A stretch of 64,000 nt of DNA from Haliea sp964022665 (GTDB taxonomy: Bacteria; Pseudomonadota; Gammaproteobacteria; Pseudomonadales; Halieaceae): positions 62,001-126,000 of the forward strand of contig CAXIDF010000010.1 in NCBI GenBank assembly GCA_964022665.1. The letters are read 5' to 3'. The notes beneath the pieces are model-generated. The model worked only from the letters and a program-made list of their open reading frames with translations. It did not search any database and was not told the origin of the DNA. This document shows, in pieces, positions 35,622-43,823 of the stretch (positions are counted from its first letter, which is position 1; each line of letters starts with the position of its first letter). The position numbers and the translations under genes are program-made.

Positions 35622-36934
35622 CAGGGGGCGGGCGGTCGCCGTTTGCGCGGCCGGCGTCGGCGTCCGCGCCCGGCGGCTTCCTCGCCGCCTTCGCTGGCGG
35701 TGTCGAGCATCGGCAGGTTCTGGTTCTCCGGAAGCTCCTGGAATTCGGTCCAGAAAGCGCCGACATTGCCGGTGTCCTCGCCCGCCTCTTCGCGCAGCAA
35801 CAGGAAATCGTAGGCCGCGCGGAAGCGTCGGTTCTGCAGTAGCTCGCGTGCCTTGCGGCTGTTGCCGCGCTGCAGCCGCAGCTGGAACTCCCAGATCTCA
35901 CGCATGGGCTGGCTGAAGCGGCGCGGGATGGCAATGCTGGACACGGCACTGGCGATCACCTGCTGCGCGGCGCTGTGCATGGCGGGGACGGGTGGATCGC
36001 CGCGCTCCTGCAGCTGTTCAGCGAGCTGCCTGGTCACAGGCCACAACAGAGCGGCGAGCAGGAACGCGGGAGTGACCGGTTTGTCCGCCTTGATGCGTGT
36101 GTCAGTGCTGCGCATGGCAGCCCTCACCAGCGCCATGGCGGCGGGGTCGCGATGCAGTTCCTCTGTGCCGTCAGGGAACAGGTAGCCGAGCAGCCCGTGT
36201 GCCAGCAGTGCGTCGAAGGTGCGCTCCGCATAGCCTGAAAGGAACAGCTTGAGGAACTCGTCAAACAGCCGAGCCGAGGGGATTTCACGCAGCAGCGGTG
36301 CACAGCGCGGAATAGCGGCCGCGGTGTCGCTGTCGATGCCGAACTCGAGCTTGGCGGCAAACCTCGCCACCCGCAGCATGCGCACCGGGTCTTCGCGGAA
36401 GCGCTGTTCGGGGTCGCCGATAATACAGACGCTGCGCCGCTCGAGATCCTGCATGCCGTGTACGTGGTCGTAGACTTCAAAACTGGCGGAGTCGTAGTAC
36501 AGGGCGTTTACCGTCAGGTCGCGACGGACCGCATCTTCTTCCAGCGTGCCGAACACGTTGTCGCGCAGCAACAGGCCCTGTTCAGAGCGGTGTGAAGGGC
36601 CCTTGACCTTGCCCGGACGGGGCGCGGGTTCACCGTCGTGGTGGCCGCGGAATGTGGTGACTTCAATGATTTCCCGGCCCATGCGCACGTGCACGATGCG
36701 AAAGCGGCGGCCGATAATGCGCGAACCGCGGAACAGGGCGTGGACGTCCTCGGGCGTGGCGTCGGTCGCCACATCAAAGTCCTTGGGGTGGCCACCGAGC
36801 AGCAGGTCGCGCACAGCGCCGCCGACAAGATAAGCCTCATGATCTGCATTGCGCAACCTCGCCATGACCTTCAGGGCGCCGTCGCTGATGTTCTTGCGGG
36901 ATATGCAGTGTTGGTCCCTGGGAATGACCTTCAA
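35621..36934 (-). CDS. pcnB: Poly(A) polymerase I
   Basis: Adds poly(A) tails that target RNA for decay. The 437-residue protein has the nucleotidyltransferase motif VGGAVRDLLLGGHPKDFDVA with the catalytic aspartates, the neck region RFREDPVRMLRVARFAAKLE, and a basic C-terminal tail rich in Arg. The start is TTG (36934), giving MKVIPRDQHCISRKNIS. It lies downstream of the CrcZ-like sRNA, exactly as pcnB follows crcZ in Pseudomonas. Confidence 0.95.
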   Translation of the reverse strand: MKVIPRDQHCISRKNISDGALKVMARLRNADHEAYLVGGAVRDLLLGGHPKDFDVATDATPEDVHALFRGSRIIGRRFRIVHVRMGREIIEVTTFRGHHDGEPAPRPGKVKGPSHRSEQGLLLRDNVFGTLEEDAVRRDLTVNALYYDSASFEVYDHVHGMQDLERRSVCIIGDPEQRFREDPVRMLRVARFAAKLEFGIDSDTAAAIPRCAPLLREIPSARLFDEFLKLFLSGYAERTFDALLAHGLLGYLFPDGTEELHRDPAAMALVRAAMRSTDTRIKADKPVTPAFLLAALLWPVTRQLAEQLQERGDPPVPAMHSAAQQVIASAVSSIAIPRRFSQPMREIWEFQLRLQRGNSRKARELLQNRRFRAAYDFLLLREEAGEDTGNVGAFWTEFQELPENQNLPMLDTASEGGEEAAGRGRRRRPRKRRPPAP

Positions 36935-36989
36935 GCGCGCGTTGCCTTTTGCGATGGGTAACCAGCCGCGAGTTTAGCACAGGCTAAAA

Positions 36990-37211
36990 GCCGTGGTCTG
37001 CAGGAGGTTGCTGGAGGATGCAAGTGACGGGGAAGACAGTCGTCTTCCCCATCCAGGTCACAAGCGAATCGTTATTGTTATGCGGGCGCCGTTGTTCTTA
37101 TTGCGGCATCTGAGCCTGGAAATCGAAGGGGAAGAATTCTTCCCCATCCAGGTCCACAGTGTCTCTGTTATTGTTATTGGGGCAAGCGTGTTATTGTTAT
37201 CGTTGTTGCCG
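36990..37211 (-). ncRNA. CrcZ-like Hfq-titrating small RNA (candidate)
   Basis: Candidate noncoding RNA on the cbrB strand, starting near 37211 from the sigma-54 element at 37222-37237; the 3' end is approximate. It contains four AAN-repeat tracts of the type bound by the Hfq distal face: 37189-37207, 37165-37179, 37089-37104 and 37069-37083, with cores such as AATAACAATAAC. Between and after them are two strong hairpins, GGGGAAGAATTCTTCCCC (37128-37145) and GGGGAAGAC-loop-GTCTTCCCC (37029-37050). The second is extended by GTGAC/GTCAC. Position between cbrB and pcnB matches Pseudomonas CrcZ, which sequesters Hfq/Crc and relieves carbon catabolite repression. No convincing terminator is visible before pcnB. 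No protein gene is seen in 36935-37362. Confidence 0.7.
37043..37154. repeat. Duplicated hairpin module in the CrcZ-like RNA
   Basis: A 17-bp exact direct repeat, TCTTCCCCATCCAGGTC on the plus strand, occurs at 37043-37059 and 37138-37154, 95 bp apart. On the RNA strand each copy is preceded by an ATAACAATAAC tract and followed by the second arm of a GGGGAAGA/TCTTCCCC stem, so the whole module of A-rich tract plus hairpin is duplicated. Confidence 0.85.
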
Positions 37212-37221
37212 CGTTAAGTAA

Positions 37222-37237
37222 TGCAGGCGGTGTGCCA
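37222..37237 (-). promoter_or_regulatory. Sigma-54 (-24/-12) promoter for the CrcZ-like RNA
   Basis: The minus strand reads TGGCACACCGCCTGCA. Against the consensus TGGCACGN4TTGCW the -24 GG and -12 GC are both present with exact spacing, and only the G after TGGCAC and the first T of TTGC differ. This fits activation by CbrB, the NtrC-type regulator encoded immediately upstream. Confidence 0.72.
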
Positions 37238-37265
37238 GAAAATAAAAATCCAATAAAAAACAGAG

Positions 37266-37360
37266 TGTTACAATATTTCGTATGAGTTCCCTAACGCGCA
37301 AAATTTTACGTTTGTTACGCATCTACTCCCCTGAACGTTACAGCCGAGCCTGCCGGTAAC
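37266..37360 (-). promoter_or_regulatory. Cluster of GTTAC/GTAAC sites, putative CbrB UAS
   Basis: Directly after the cbrB stop, GTTAC (37337-37341) and GTAAC (37356-37360) form an inverted pair with a 14-bp spacer. Two more TGTTAC half-sites lie at 37313-37318 and 37266-37271, the last about 30 bp upstream of the -24 element. From memory, the CbrB site reported upstream of P. aeruginosa crcZ is an inverted TGTTAC-N14-GTAACA, which this resembles. Confidence 0.55.
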
Positions 37361-37362
37361 GC

Positions 37363-38790
37363 TCAGGAAGCCGTTTTTCTGCGCCGGGCGCTGGTTCCGC
37401 CACTTTTCTTGCGTGGAATTTCGAAGCGTTGACGCCGCTCCCACAGGCATTTGCGGCTGATGCCCAGTTTCTGCGCGAGTTCGGTCTCGCTCATGGAGTC
37501 CTGGTGCTCGAGCACAAAGCGCTGGAAGTAGTCCTCCAGTGACAGATCCTCGGCGGGATCCGAGGTGATGTGACGTGGCGCCTGGTAGGCGGTCTGCAGG
37601 GCCGGGCCGGCGTGGCCGCGAATCCGGTTTACATTGACCAGTTCCAGGTCGATGCCCAGGGCCTCGTTGTCGATTTCCGTGTCTTCAGACAACACCACCG
37701 CGCGCTCGATGGCGTGCTCCAGCTCGCGCACGTTGCCCGGCCACTGGTAGGTGGTAATCGCCTGAATAGCGCGCGGTGACAGTGTCATATTGCCTTTGCC
37801 CAGGCGTTCGGACTGCACTTCCAGCATGCGTTCCGCCAGCTGCAGAATGTCCTTGCCTCGTTCGCGCAATGCGGGTAACTGCAGCCGCAGCACATTGATG
37901 CGGTAGTAGAGGTCCTGGCGGAACAGGCCTTCTGCGGACAGCGCGTGCAGGTTGCGGTGGGTGGCACAGATCAAGCGCACGTTGACCTTGCGCGAGTGCA
38001 CCGAGCCTATCCGGCGAATTTCCCCTTCCTGAATGAAGCGCAGCAATCGGGCTTGTGCTTCCATCGGCAGTTCCCCGATTTCGTCCAGGAACAGGGTGCC
38101 GCCATCAGCGGCCTCAATCAGGCCCATGCGGCTGGCGTTGGCACCGGTAAACGCGCCTTTCTCGTAACCGAACAGCTCGGACTCGATAAGGGTATCGGGA
38201 ATGGCTGCACAGTTGACGCAGATGAGGGTCTTGTCCGCGCGTTGGCTGTGCTGGTGCACACTGCGCGCCACCAGTTCCTTGCCGGTACCGGTTTCGCCCT
38301 GCACCAGCACCGTCGAGTCGGTGGGGGCGACTTTGCGGATATGCTCGGACAGGGTGACCATCGCCGCGCAGTTGCCGATGATGCCGGTCACCGGCGAGCC
38401 ATTGGCCGGGGCCTGTGGAGCGGCATCGCCGCGGCGCGCCGGGTGGTCGGCGATGATACGTTCGACAGCGGCGACCATGTCACCGTGGTCAAAGGGTTTG
38501 GCAATATAGTCCACCGCCCCCATGCGCATGGAATCCACCGCTGAGCGCAGGCTGGCATAGCTGGTCATGATCAGCACCGGTACATCGCCCGCTTTCTTGA
38601 TCAGGTCGGTCCCGGGAGCACCTGGCAGGCGCAGGTCCGAGATGATCAGGTCGAAATCGGTGAGCGTGTGCTTCGACTCCGCCTCCTGCACGGAGGCGGC
38701 TTCGGCAATACCATAACCGTTGCGCTCCAACAGGCGTCGCAGCGCGGTGCGAATAACCGATTCGTCTTCTACTACCAGTATCTGTTGCAT
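37363..38790 (-). CDS. cbrB: Sigma-54-dependent response regulator CbrB
   Basis: NtrC-family two-component regulator of 475 residues controlling carbon/nitrogen use. It has a receiver domain with phospho-acceptor D52 (IISDLRLPG) and K98, an AAA+ domain with Walker A GETGTGKE (165-172) and the sigma-54 contact loop GAFTGA (212-217), and a Fis-type HTH (LEHQDSMSETELAQKLGISR). The RBS is strong (AGGAGG), and the bases between it and the ATG (TAACAACGC) are A-rich. Partner CbrA is 96 nt upstream. The gene order gluQ-cbrX-cbrA-cbrB-[crcZ]-pcnB is that of Pseudomonas. Confidence 0.92.
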   Translation of the reverse strand: MQQILVVEDESVIRTALRRLLERNGYGIAEAASVQEAESKHTLTDFDLIISDLRLPGAPGTDLIKKAGDVPVLIMTSYASLRSAVDSMRMGAVDYIAKPFDHGDMVAAVERIIADHPARRGDAAPQAPANGSPVTGIIGNCAAMVTLSEHIRKVAPTDSTVLVQGETGTGKELVARSVHQHSQRADKTLICVNCAAIPDTLIESELFGYEKGAFTGANASRMGLIEAADGGTLFLDEIGELPMEAQARLLRFIQEGEIRRIGSVHSRKVNVRLICATHRNLHALSAEGLFRQDLYYRINVLRLQLPALRERGKDILQLAERMLEVQSERLGKGNMTLSPRAIQAITTYQWPGNVRELEHAIERAVVLSEDTEIDNEALGIDLELVNVNRIRGHAGPALQTAYQAPRHITSDPAEDLSLEDYFQRFVLEHQDSMSETELAQKLGISRKCLWERRQRFEIPRKKSGGTSARRRKTAS

Positions 38791-38886
38791 GCGTTGTTAC
38801 CTCCTGAACGCAAGCTACACAACATACCCTTGCCGCTCGGGTTTTTCCAGTCGGTTCAGGTGCTTGGGTTGTCACTTGCGGTTACA

Positions 38887-41856
38887 TCAGGGCCCCGTGA
38901 GGTAGTGCCCGCGGGGCAATTGCAGGGTGAATCGTGTTCCCGGTTGCTCGGCCGGACCCACCGGGCTCTGGATGTGCACGGAGCCCTGCATGTCATCCAT
39001 GATGCTGTAAACGAGGGCCAGCCCCAGGCCCGTGCCTTCACCGGGTTCCTTGGTGGTGAAGAAGGGCTCGAAAACCTGGGTTTGCAGTGCGGGCGGGATG
39101 CCGCTGCCTTGGTCTTCAACCTCAATGGACACGCGCTGCTGTTGCACCGAGGCGTTCACCGAAACCCGCGTGTTCGCGGGGCTCGCGTCACGCGCATTGC
39201 CCAACAGGTTGACGAACACCTGTAATAGCCGCTGGGCGTCGGCGTGCACCAGCAGCTCGCGGTCGCAGTGGTTCTCGAAGTGCAGCGGGCGCGCCTGGTG
39301 GTCCAGTTGCAGCAGGTGAATGGCTTCATCGACGCAATCGGCCAGGTTGCACGGCTCCAGGTGCACGTCGCCGGCGCCTGAGCCCACGTGCGAGAAATTC
39401 ACCAGGGAGTCGACGATGCGGCTGATCCGGTTGGTCTGCCTGAGGATATCCTGCGCTGCGCTGCGCACCTCTGCGGGGTCATCTTCATAGGCGAGATTCT
39501 GCGCCAGGCAGGCGATGCCGGTTACCGGGTTGCCGATTTCATGTGCCACGCCGGCAGCGAGACGACCGATTGAGGCCAGGCGCTCACTGTGCAGCAGCTC
39601 CTGCTCCAGGCGCTCATAGTCGGAAATATCCTCGATCAACACCAGTTGGTCACCGCCGGGGGTGCCCCCAGCGCTGGCCTTGTGCAGGCTTATCCAGCGG
39701 GTGGTGTCGTCGTCCAGCACCACCTCGCGTTTCAGCACGGTGTCCTCACCCTCGCTGAGAAACTGGGCGATTACCCCTCCCCAGGGTGCCGGCAGGGAGT
39801 CCAGCAGCGAGCCGAGTACGGCGCTTGAAGGAATGCCGGTGATGCTGTGCATACTGCGGTTCCAAAGCAGCAGTTCGCGGTCCGGTGCCAGGGAGCAGAC
39901 ACCGATGGGCAGGTTGTCCAGGGTTTGCCGGTAGTGCAGGCGCAGGTTGTCCAGCTCCGCGGCCAGCCCTGTGAACTGTCCGCCCGCGCGGTCCAGCCGC
40001 CGCTCAATCAGGAACAGGTCTTCACTGCTGCCGCCGGGGTTGTTGTCGAACGGAATACAGCGGCTGACAATTGAGTGGGCAACCGCCGGCCCCAGCAGGC
40101 CGGACAGGTTGGCCTCGAGCCGGCTGCGCAGCCGGCGCAGGGCGTAGGGCCTGGATTCGTTGTGGTCGAATTGCAGCTCGCGCAATGCGCGCGAGACCTC
40201 GAGTTGCGCGGTGGCCTCGCCCAGCGCAAGCGCGAGCTGTTCGGTGAACGCCTGTGCGCTGCGCAGGGTGAGGGTGCGCCTAGGCGACCGACTCAGCACA
40301 TCCATGGAGCAGATCTCCGCTGCTACGCGCTCTTCTTCCGAAGGCTCACTCAGCAGTGACACAGCAATGAACAGCGCAAGGTTCACCGCCAGTGCCACGA
40401 GGCTGGCCGCTGCCCAGGCGGTGTCGTTGCCCGCGAACCAGCGTCCGGCCAGATCGGCCATCCAGGTGGGCTGGTCAATGCCGAGTACGGGTAGCAGCAG
40501 CAGGATGCACCAGATCAGAAGGCCGCCGGTGAGGCCGCTGACCAGGCCCTTGCGGTTGGCCCGCGCCCAATACGGCGTGGCCACAATACCCGGCAGGAAG
40601 TGCAGCGTACCGGAAAATGCCACCAGCCCCAGTTGTGCCAGGCTGTGCTTGCCATTGACGGCCACGAAGAATCCGTAGCCGGCAAGAATCAGCAGCGCAA
40701 TCAGCGAGCGCCGCAGCCACTTGAGCTGGTCGTACAGTGATTGGTCGGTGCGCAGCTGCAGCAGCTGGCGCGGCAGGATGAGATGGTTCAAACACATGTT
40801 CGCCAGTGCCAGCGTGGCCACGATAATCGCGGTGCTCGCAGCAGACAGCCCGGCGACAAAGGCGAGCGCGGCGAAACCGGGGGATTGCAGGCCGATGCCG
40901 ATGGCGAGCCCGGTGTACGCCGCGGGCAGGTCGTGCGACAGCCGCATGCCGGCCCATGCCAGCGGCAGCACCGGTAGGGCCAATAACAGTAAATACAGTG
41001 GCAGGCCCCAGCTGGCGGCGCGCAGGTCCTGTGATTCCTTGTTCTCGGCAAACGCCATGTGGAACAGGTGTGGCATGCACACGGCACCGGCGAAGAACAC
41101 CAGCAGCAAGACCCGCGCGGCATCACCCGCAACGGGCTGTTCAATCACGGCCTGGGCCGCCGGGGTTGCCGCAAGCCAGGCATCAAGGCCGGCAAAGCCT
41201 CCAAAAACCTCGCTGACCGCAATGCCCATCATGAGTAGCAGGGCTGCCAGTTTGACCAGCGATTCAAAGGCCACCGCGGTGACCAGACCGATATTGCGGC
41301 GCTGCGAATTCAGGTTCCGGGTGCCGAACAGGATGGCGAAGATAATGATGATCACGCAGAACAACAGCGCCAGTATGTCCTGGCGTTGCGCTGCTGGCAT
41401 CACCCTGTCAGGGGCCCCCGCGAGTATATGGATGCTGTCTGCAACCGCCTGGATCTGGAGTGCCAGCAGGGGCATGAGCGTCAGGCACATGGCCAGGGTG
41501 ACGGCGCCGCCGACACGGTGACTGCGAAAACGGAAGGTCAACACATCGGCGAGTGAAGCCAGCTGGTACACCCGACACAGGCGCAGCAGCGGCAGCAGGA
41601 GCAGGGTGGCCATGAGGAACATGAGAACCACGCCGGTGTAGTAGAGCAGGAAGCCGTAGCCAAAGCGGTAGGCGAGTTCGAAAATGGCGTTGCTGGCAAT
41701 GGCGCAGGCGATGACCGCCAGCGACAGGACGTAGGTCGCCGGGTGGTGCGTAATGGCGCGCGGCAGAGTGCCGCGGTCGGCCAGGTGCGCCACCAGGAAC
41801 AGCACCATCAGGTAGCCGACAATCGCCAGCAGGATCTCCGGCAGGCTAAAGCTCAT
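38887..41856 (-). CDS. cbrA: Transporter-linked sensor histidine kinase CbrA
   Basis: Membrane sensor kinase of 989 residues partnering CbrB. Residues about 1-490 form an SLC5 (sodium/solute symporter) domain with about 13 membrane segments. Next come a STAC-like linker (about 510-600), a PAS domain (about 640-730), a DHp helix pair with H772 (AAGVAHEIGNPVTG) and an HATPase domain with N box (VNLLGNARDASP), G1 (DQGSGIPP) and G2 (GTGLGLALVYSI). ATG 41856 overlaps the upstream small gene by 11 nt; an in-frame start at 41916 would be inside it. In Pseudomonas CbrA responds to carbon/nitrogen balance and histidine, but the ligand here is unknown. Confidence 0.93.
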   Translation of the reverse strand: MSFSLPEILLAIVGYLMVLFLVAHLADRGTLPRAITHHPATYVLSLAVIACAIASNAIFELAYRFGYGFLLYYTGVVLMFLMATLLLLPLLRLCRVYQLASLADVLTFRFRSHRVGGAVTLAMCLTLMPLLALQIQAVADSIHILAGAPDRVMPAAQRQDILALLFCVIIIIFAILFGTRNLNSQRRNIGLVTAVAFESLVKLAALLLMMGIAVSEVFGGFAGLDAWLAATPAAQAVIEQPVAGDAARVLLLVFFAGAVCMPHLFHMAFAENKESQDLRAASWGLPLYLLLLALPVLPLAWAGMRLSHDLPAAYTGLAIGIGLQSPGFAALAFVAGLSAASTAIIVATLALANMCLNHLILPRQLLQLRTDQSLYDQLKWLRRSLIALLILAGYGFFVAVNGKHSLAQLGLVAFSGTLHFLPGIVATPYWARANRKGLVSGLTGGLLIWCILLLLPVLGIDQPTWMADLAGRWFAGNDTAWAAASLVALAVNLALFIAVSLLSEPSEEERVAAEICSMDVLSRSPRRTLTLRSAQAFTEQLALALGEATAQLEVSRALRELQFDHNESRPYALRRLRSRLEANLSGLLGPAVAHSIVSRCIPFDNNPGGSSEDLFLIERRLDRAGGQFTGLAAELDNLRLHYRQTLDNLPIGVCSLAPDRELLLWNRSMHSITGIPSSAVLGSLLDSLPAPWGGVIAQFLSEGEDTVLKREVVLDDDTTRWISLHKASAGGTPGGDQLVLIEDISDYERLEQELLHSERLASIGRLAAGVAHEIGNPVTGIACLAQNLAYEDDPAEVRSAAQDILRQTNRISRIVDSLVNFSHVGSGAGDVHLEPCNLADCVDEAIHLLQLDHQARPLHFENHCDRELLVHADAQRLLQVFVNLLGNARDASPANTRVSVNASVQQQRVSIEVEDQGSGIPPALQTQVFEPFFTTKEPGEGTGLGLALVYSIMDDMQGSVHIQSPVGPAEQPGTRFTLQLPRGHYLTGP

Positions 41857-42022
41857 CGGTGTGACGACGGAACTGGTTGGACCACGCCGCAAAAATCGCT
41901 GCGATCCAGAGGACAAAGGGGCGATACCAACCGGCGTCCGCTGCCCATAGCCATTCGTCTATGGCGGGCAGAAAAATGAAGGCCAGCCCCATGAGCAGGA
42001 GCAGCGCGCGGTTGATGTACAT
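41846..42022 (-). CDS. Small membrane protein upstream of cbrA (CbrX-like)
   Basis: Protein of 58 residues (MYINRALLLLMGLAFIFLPA at the start) with two hydrophobic segments, about residues 6-20 and 37-50. ATG 42022 follows an AGGAAC RBS. Its last 11 nt overlap the cbrA start, so CbrA translation is likely coupled to it. A short gene, cbrX, occupies the same place with the same overlap in Pseudomonas. Sequence similarity to it is not something I can confirm. Confidence 0.7.
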   Translation of the reverse strand: MYINRALLLLMGLAFIFLPAIDEWLWAADAGWYRPFVLWIAAIFAAWSNQFRRHTDEL

Positions 42023-42115
42023 GTTCCTGGGCCTGTCGTCGCCGTGGTCATGGATACTACGCAAGCCCCGGCGCACGGTAAAGCGCGCGCGACATTGCGC
42101 TGGCACCAGCGGCAG

Positions 42116-43051
42116 TTAGAAAGAGGCCGGCCCCGCCACGGCGGGCTGTGCGGGTACTGCGGCGGGTGCCCAGTGTTCCAGGGCGCAGGCCAGTATGGCG
42201 TTTGCGGTGTTCGCGGTTGCAGGTGGTGGCGTTTGCCCGAGGGCGGCGAGCGCAGCGCGCAGGTTGCGCTCGGGCGTGTCCGGGTCGAGTGCTGGCGCCA
42301 GGTTCTGTTTACTCAACTTCTCGCCACCGGCATCCGTCAGTACGGGCAGGTGTGCGTAGCGCGGGGTGGGGTGACCGAGCAGCTGTTGCAGCAGGTGTTG
42401 CCGGGGTGTGGAGTCCAGCAGGTCCGCACCGCGCACCACGTCGGTGATTGCCTGCGCTGCATCATCCACCACCACGGCGAGCTGATAGGCGTAGAGCCCG
42501 TCCTTGCGCCGTACCACGAAGTTGCCCAGCGTTGCGCCCAGCGGCCAGTGCTGTGGCCCCTGCCAGGTATCGTGCCAGCGGGTGGTGAAGGGCGGTGGCA
42601 CCGAGACCCGCAGCGCAAGGGGCCGAGTGGGTGTGGTGTCACGCCAGCCCTCCTCACTGCAGCCCCGCTGATGGCAGCCCCGCTGATGGCAGCCCCGCAC
42701 ACATTCACCCAGCGGGCCCTGCTGCTGGCGGCTGCAGGCACAGGCGAACAGGTGGCCCCGGGCATCGAGCGCGGAGAGCGCGCTGTCGTAGGCCGCGCCG
42801 CGCCGGCTTTGCCACAGCACCGCTTCATCCCAGTGCAGCCCGTGTTGCTGCAGGCAGTGCAGAATGGCGTCAGCGGCGCCGGCCTGTTCTCGCGGTGGAT
42901 CAATGTCTTCCATGCGCAGTAGCCAGCAGCCCCCGGCATGGCGCGCTTCCAGCCAGCTGGCGAGGGCGGCGAGCAGTGATCCAAGGTGCAGTGGGCCGGT
43001 TGGGGAGGGGGCAAAGCGGCCGCGGTAGGCGCTGTGGCCAGCGGTGGTCAT
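42116..43051 (-). CDS. gluQ: Glutamyl-Q tRNA(Asp) synthetase
   Basis: Transfers glutamate to queuosine in the anticodon of tRNA-Asp. The 311-residue GluRS-catalytic-core paralogue has the HIGH-type motif FAPSPTGPLHLGSL, RMEDIDPPR, and the KMSKS-equivalent EKLSKQNLAP, and lacks the anticodon-binding domain. In the zinc-site region (FACACSR) a 15-bp tandem repeat adds two RGCHQ units. The dksA-gluQ neighbourhood is conserved across gammaproteobacteria. Confidence 0.93.
   Translation of the reverse strand: MTTAGHSAYRGRFAPSPTGPLHLGSLLAALASWLEARHAGGCWLLRMEDIDPPREQAGAADAILHCLQQHGLHWDEAVLWQSRRGAAYDSALSALDARGHLFACACSRQQQGPLGECVRGCHQRGCHQRGCSEEGWRDTTPTRPLALRVSVPPPFTTRWHDTWQGPQHWPLGATLGNFVVRRKDGLYAYQLAVVVDDAAQAITDVVRGADLLDSTPRQHLLQQLLGHPTPRYAHLPVLTDAGGEKLSKQNLAPALDPDTPERNLRAALAALGQTPPPATANTANAILACALEHWAPAAVPAQPAVAGPASF
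42661..42698. repeat. 15-bp in-frame tandem repeat inside gluQ
   Basis: The unit AGCCCCGCTGATGGC occurs twice in full (42661-42675 and 42676-42690) and once partly. On the coding strand it encodes RGCHQ repeats in the zinc-binding insertion of GluQ. Multiples of three keep the frame, so copy number could vary without breaking the gene. Confidence 0.9.
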
Positions 43052-43129
43052 ACTAGCCGGTGTGGTTCAGTACAGGCGACCGCTGCTGACCCGCGTGCAG
43101 CAGGCCAGCGGCAATGGTCGCACCCGGTA

Positions 43130-43603
43130 TCAGCCCTTTTCCTGCTTTTCCTTGATTTCATCAAGGGTCTTGCAGTCTATGCACAGGGTAGCGGTGGGGC
43201 GGGCTTCAAGTCGCTTGATGCCAATGTCCACGCCGCAGGCATCACAGAAACCGTAGTCGTCCTGGTTGATGCGCTCAATCGTGCTGTCTATCTTCTTGAT
43301 CAGCTTTCGCTCGCGGTCGCGTGTGCGCAGCTCCAGGCTGAATTCTTCTTCCTGCGTGGCGCGGTCGGCGGGGTCGGGGAAGTTGGCCGCCTCGTCTTTC
43401 ATGTGGGTAACGGTGCGATCAACTTCCTGCATCAATTCTGATTTCCAGTTGAGCAGAATGGCGCGAAAGTGCTCCCGCTGGTTGTCGCTCATGTACTCTT
43501 CGCCGCGCTTCGGCTTGTAGGGCTCGAAGTTCTTGAACTCAGTGCTCGCTGAGGTACTCGCGCTGGCTGCTTTTGCCGGCGCTTTCTTTGCTGCTTTGGG
43601 CAT
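43130..43603 (-). CDS. dksA: RNA polymerase-binding transcription factor DksA
   Basis: Secondary-channel factor that potentiates ppGpp. It has 157 residues: an Ala/Lys-rich N-terminal extension, a coiled coil with the acidic DPADRATQEEEF tip, and a zinc finger C-x2-C (CDACG) and C-x2-C (CIDCK). ATG 43603 gives MPKAAKKAPAKA. The longer in-frame sequence to 43720 is leader. It is followed by gluQ on the same strand. Confidence 0.96.
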   Translation of the reverse strand: MPKAAKKAPAKAASASTSASTEFKNFEPYKPKRGEEYMSDNQREHFRAILLNWKSELMQEVDRTVTHMKDEAANFPDPADRATQEEEFSLELRTRDRERKLIKKIDSTIERINQDDYGFCDACGVDIGIKRLEARPTATLCIDCKTLDEIKEKQEKG

Positions 43604-43633
43604 GGCTGGGTCCCCATACGGATCGGGTGGTTC

Positions 43634-43653
43634 GAAAACCCACCGGAGTGGGT
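43634..43653 (-). promoter_or_regulatory. Hairpin in the dksA leader
   Basis: On the minus strand ACCCAC-TCCG-GTGGGT is followed by a short T run, ending about 30 nt before the dksA ATG. It looks like a weak terminator or attenuator in the leader. A GC-rich inverted sequence lies just upstream. Confidence 0.35.
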
Positions 43654-43823
43654 GCGTCGGCGCCGGGCGCCGGCGATTGAGCGCCGAGAAACTACCAGAT
43701 ATCACCCGGCTTCGCCACAAAATTCGCAGCTGTGGTGCACGTCCGCTTGCGCGCGCTATCGGGAGCTAACACCGTGTGCCCGGCATTGATAGAATGCGGG
43801 TCTTTGCCCGTTCAGGGGGAACC

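Noticed and set aside
37029..37145. GGGGAAGA/TCTTCCCC hairpins as terminators of cbrB
   Set aside because: Neither stem is followed by a T run on the minus strand, and both lie downstream of a sigma-54 promoter. They fit sRNA structure better.
36993..37217. A 74-codon plus-strand frame across the cbrB-pcnB gap
   Set aside because: It has no good RBS, runs antisense to the sRNA elements, and the duplicated 17-bp repeat is read in two different frames, which a real protein repeat would not do.
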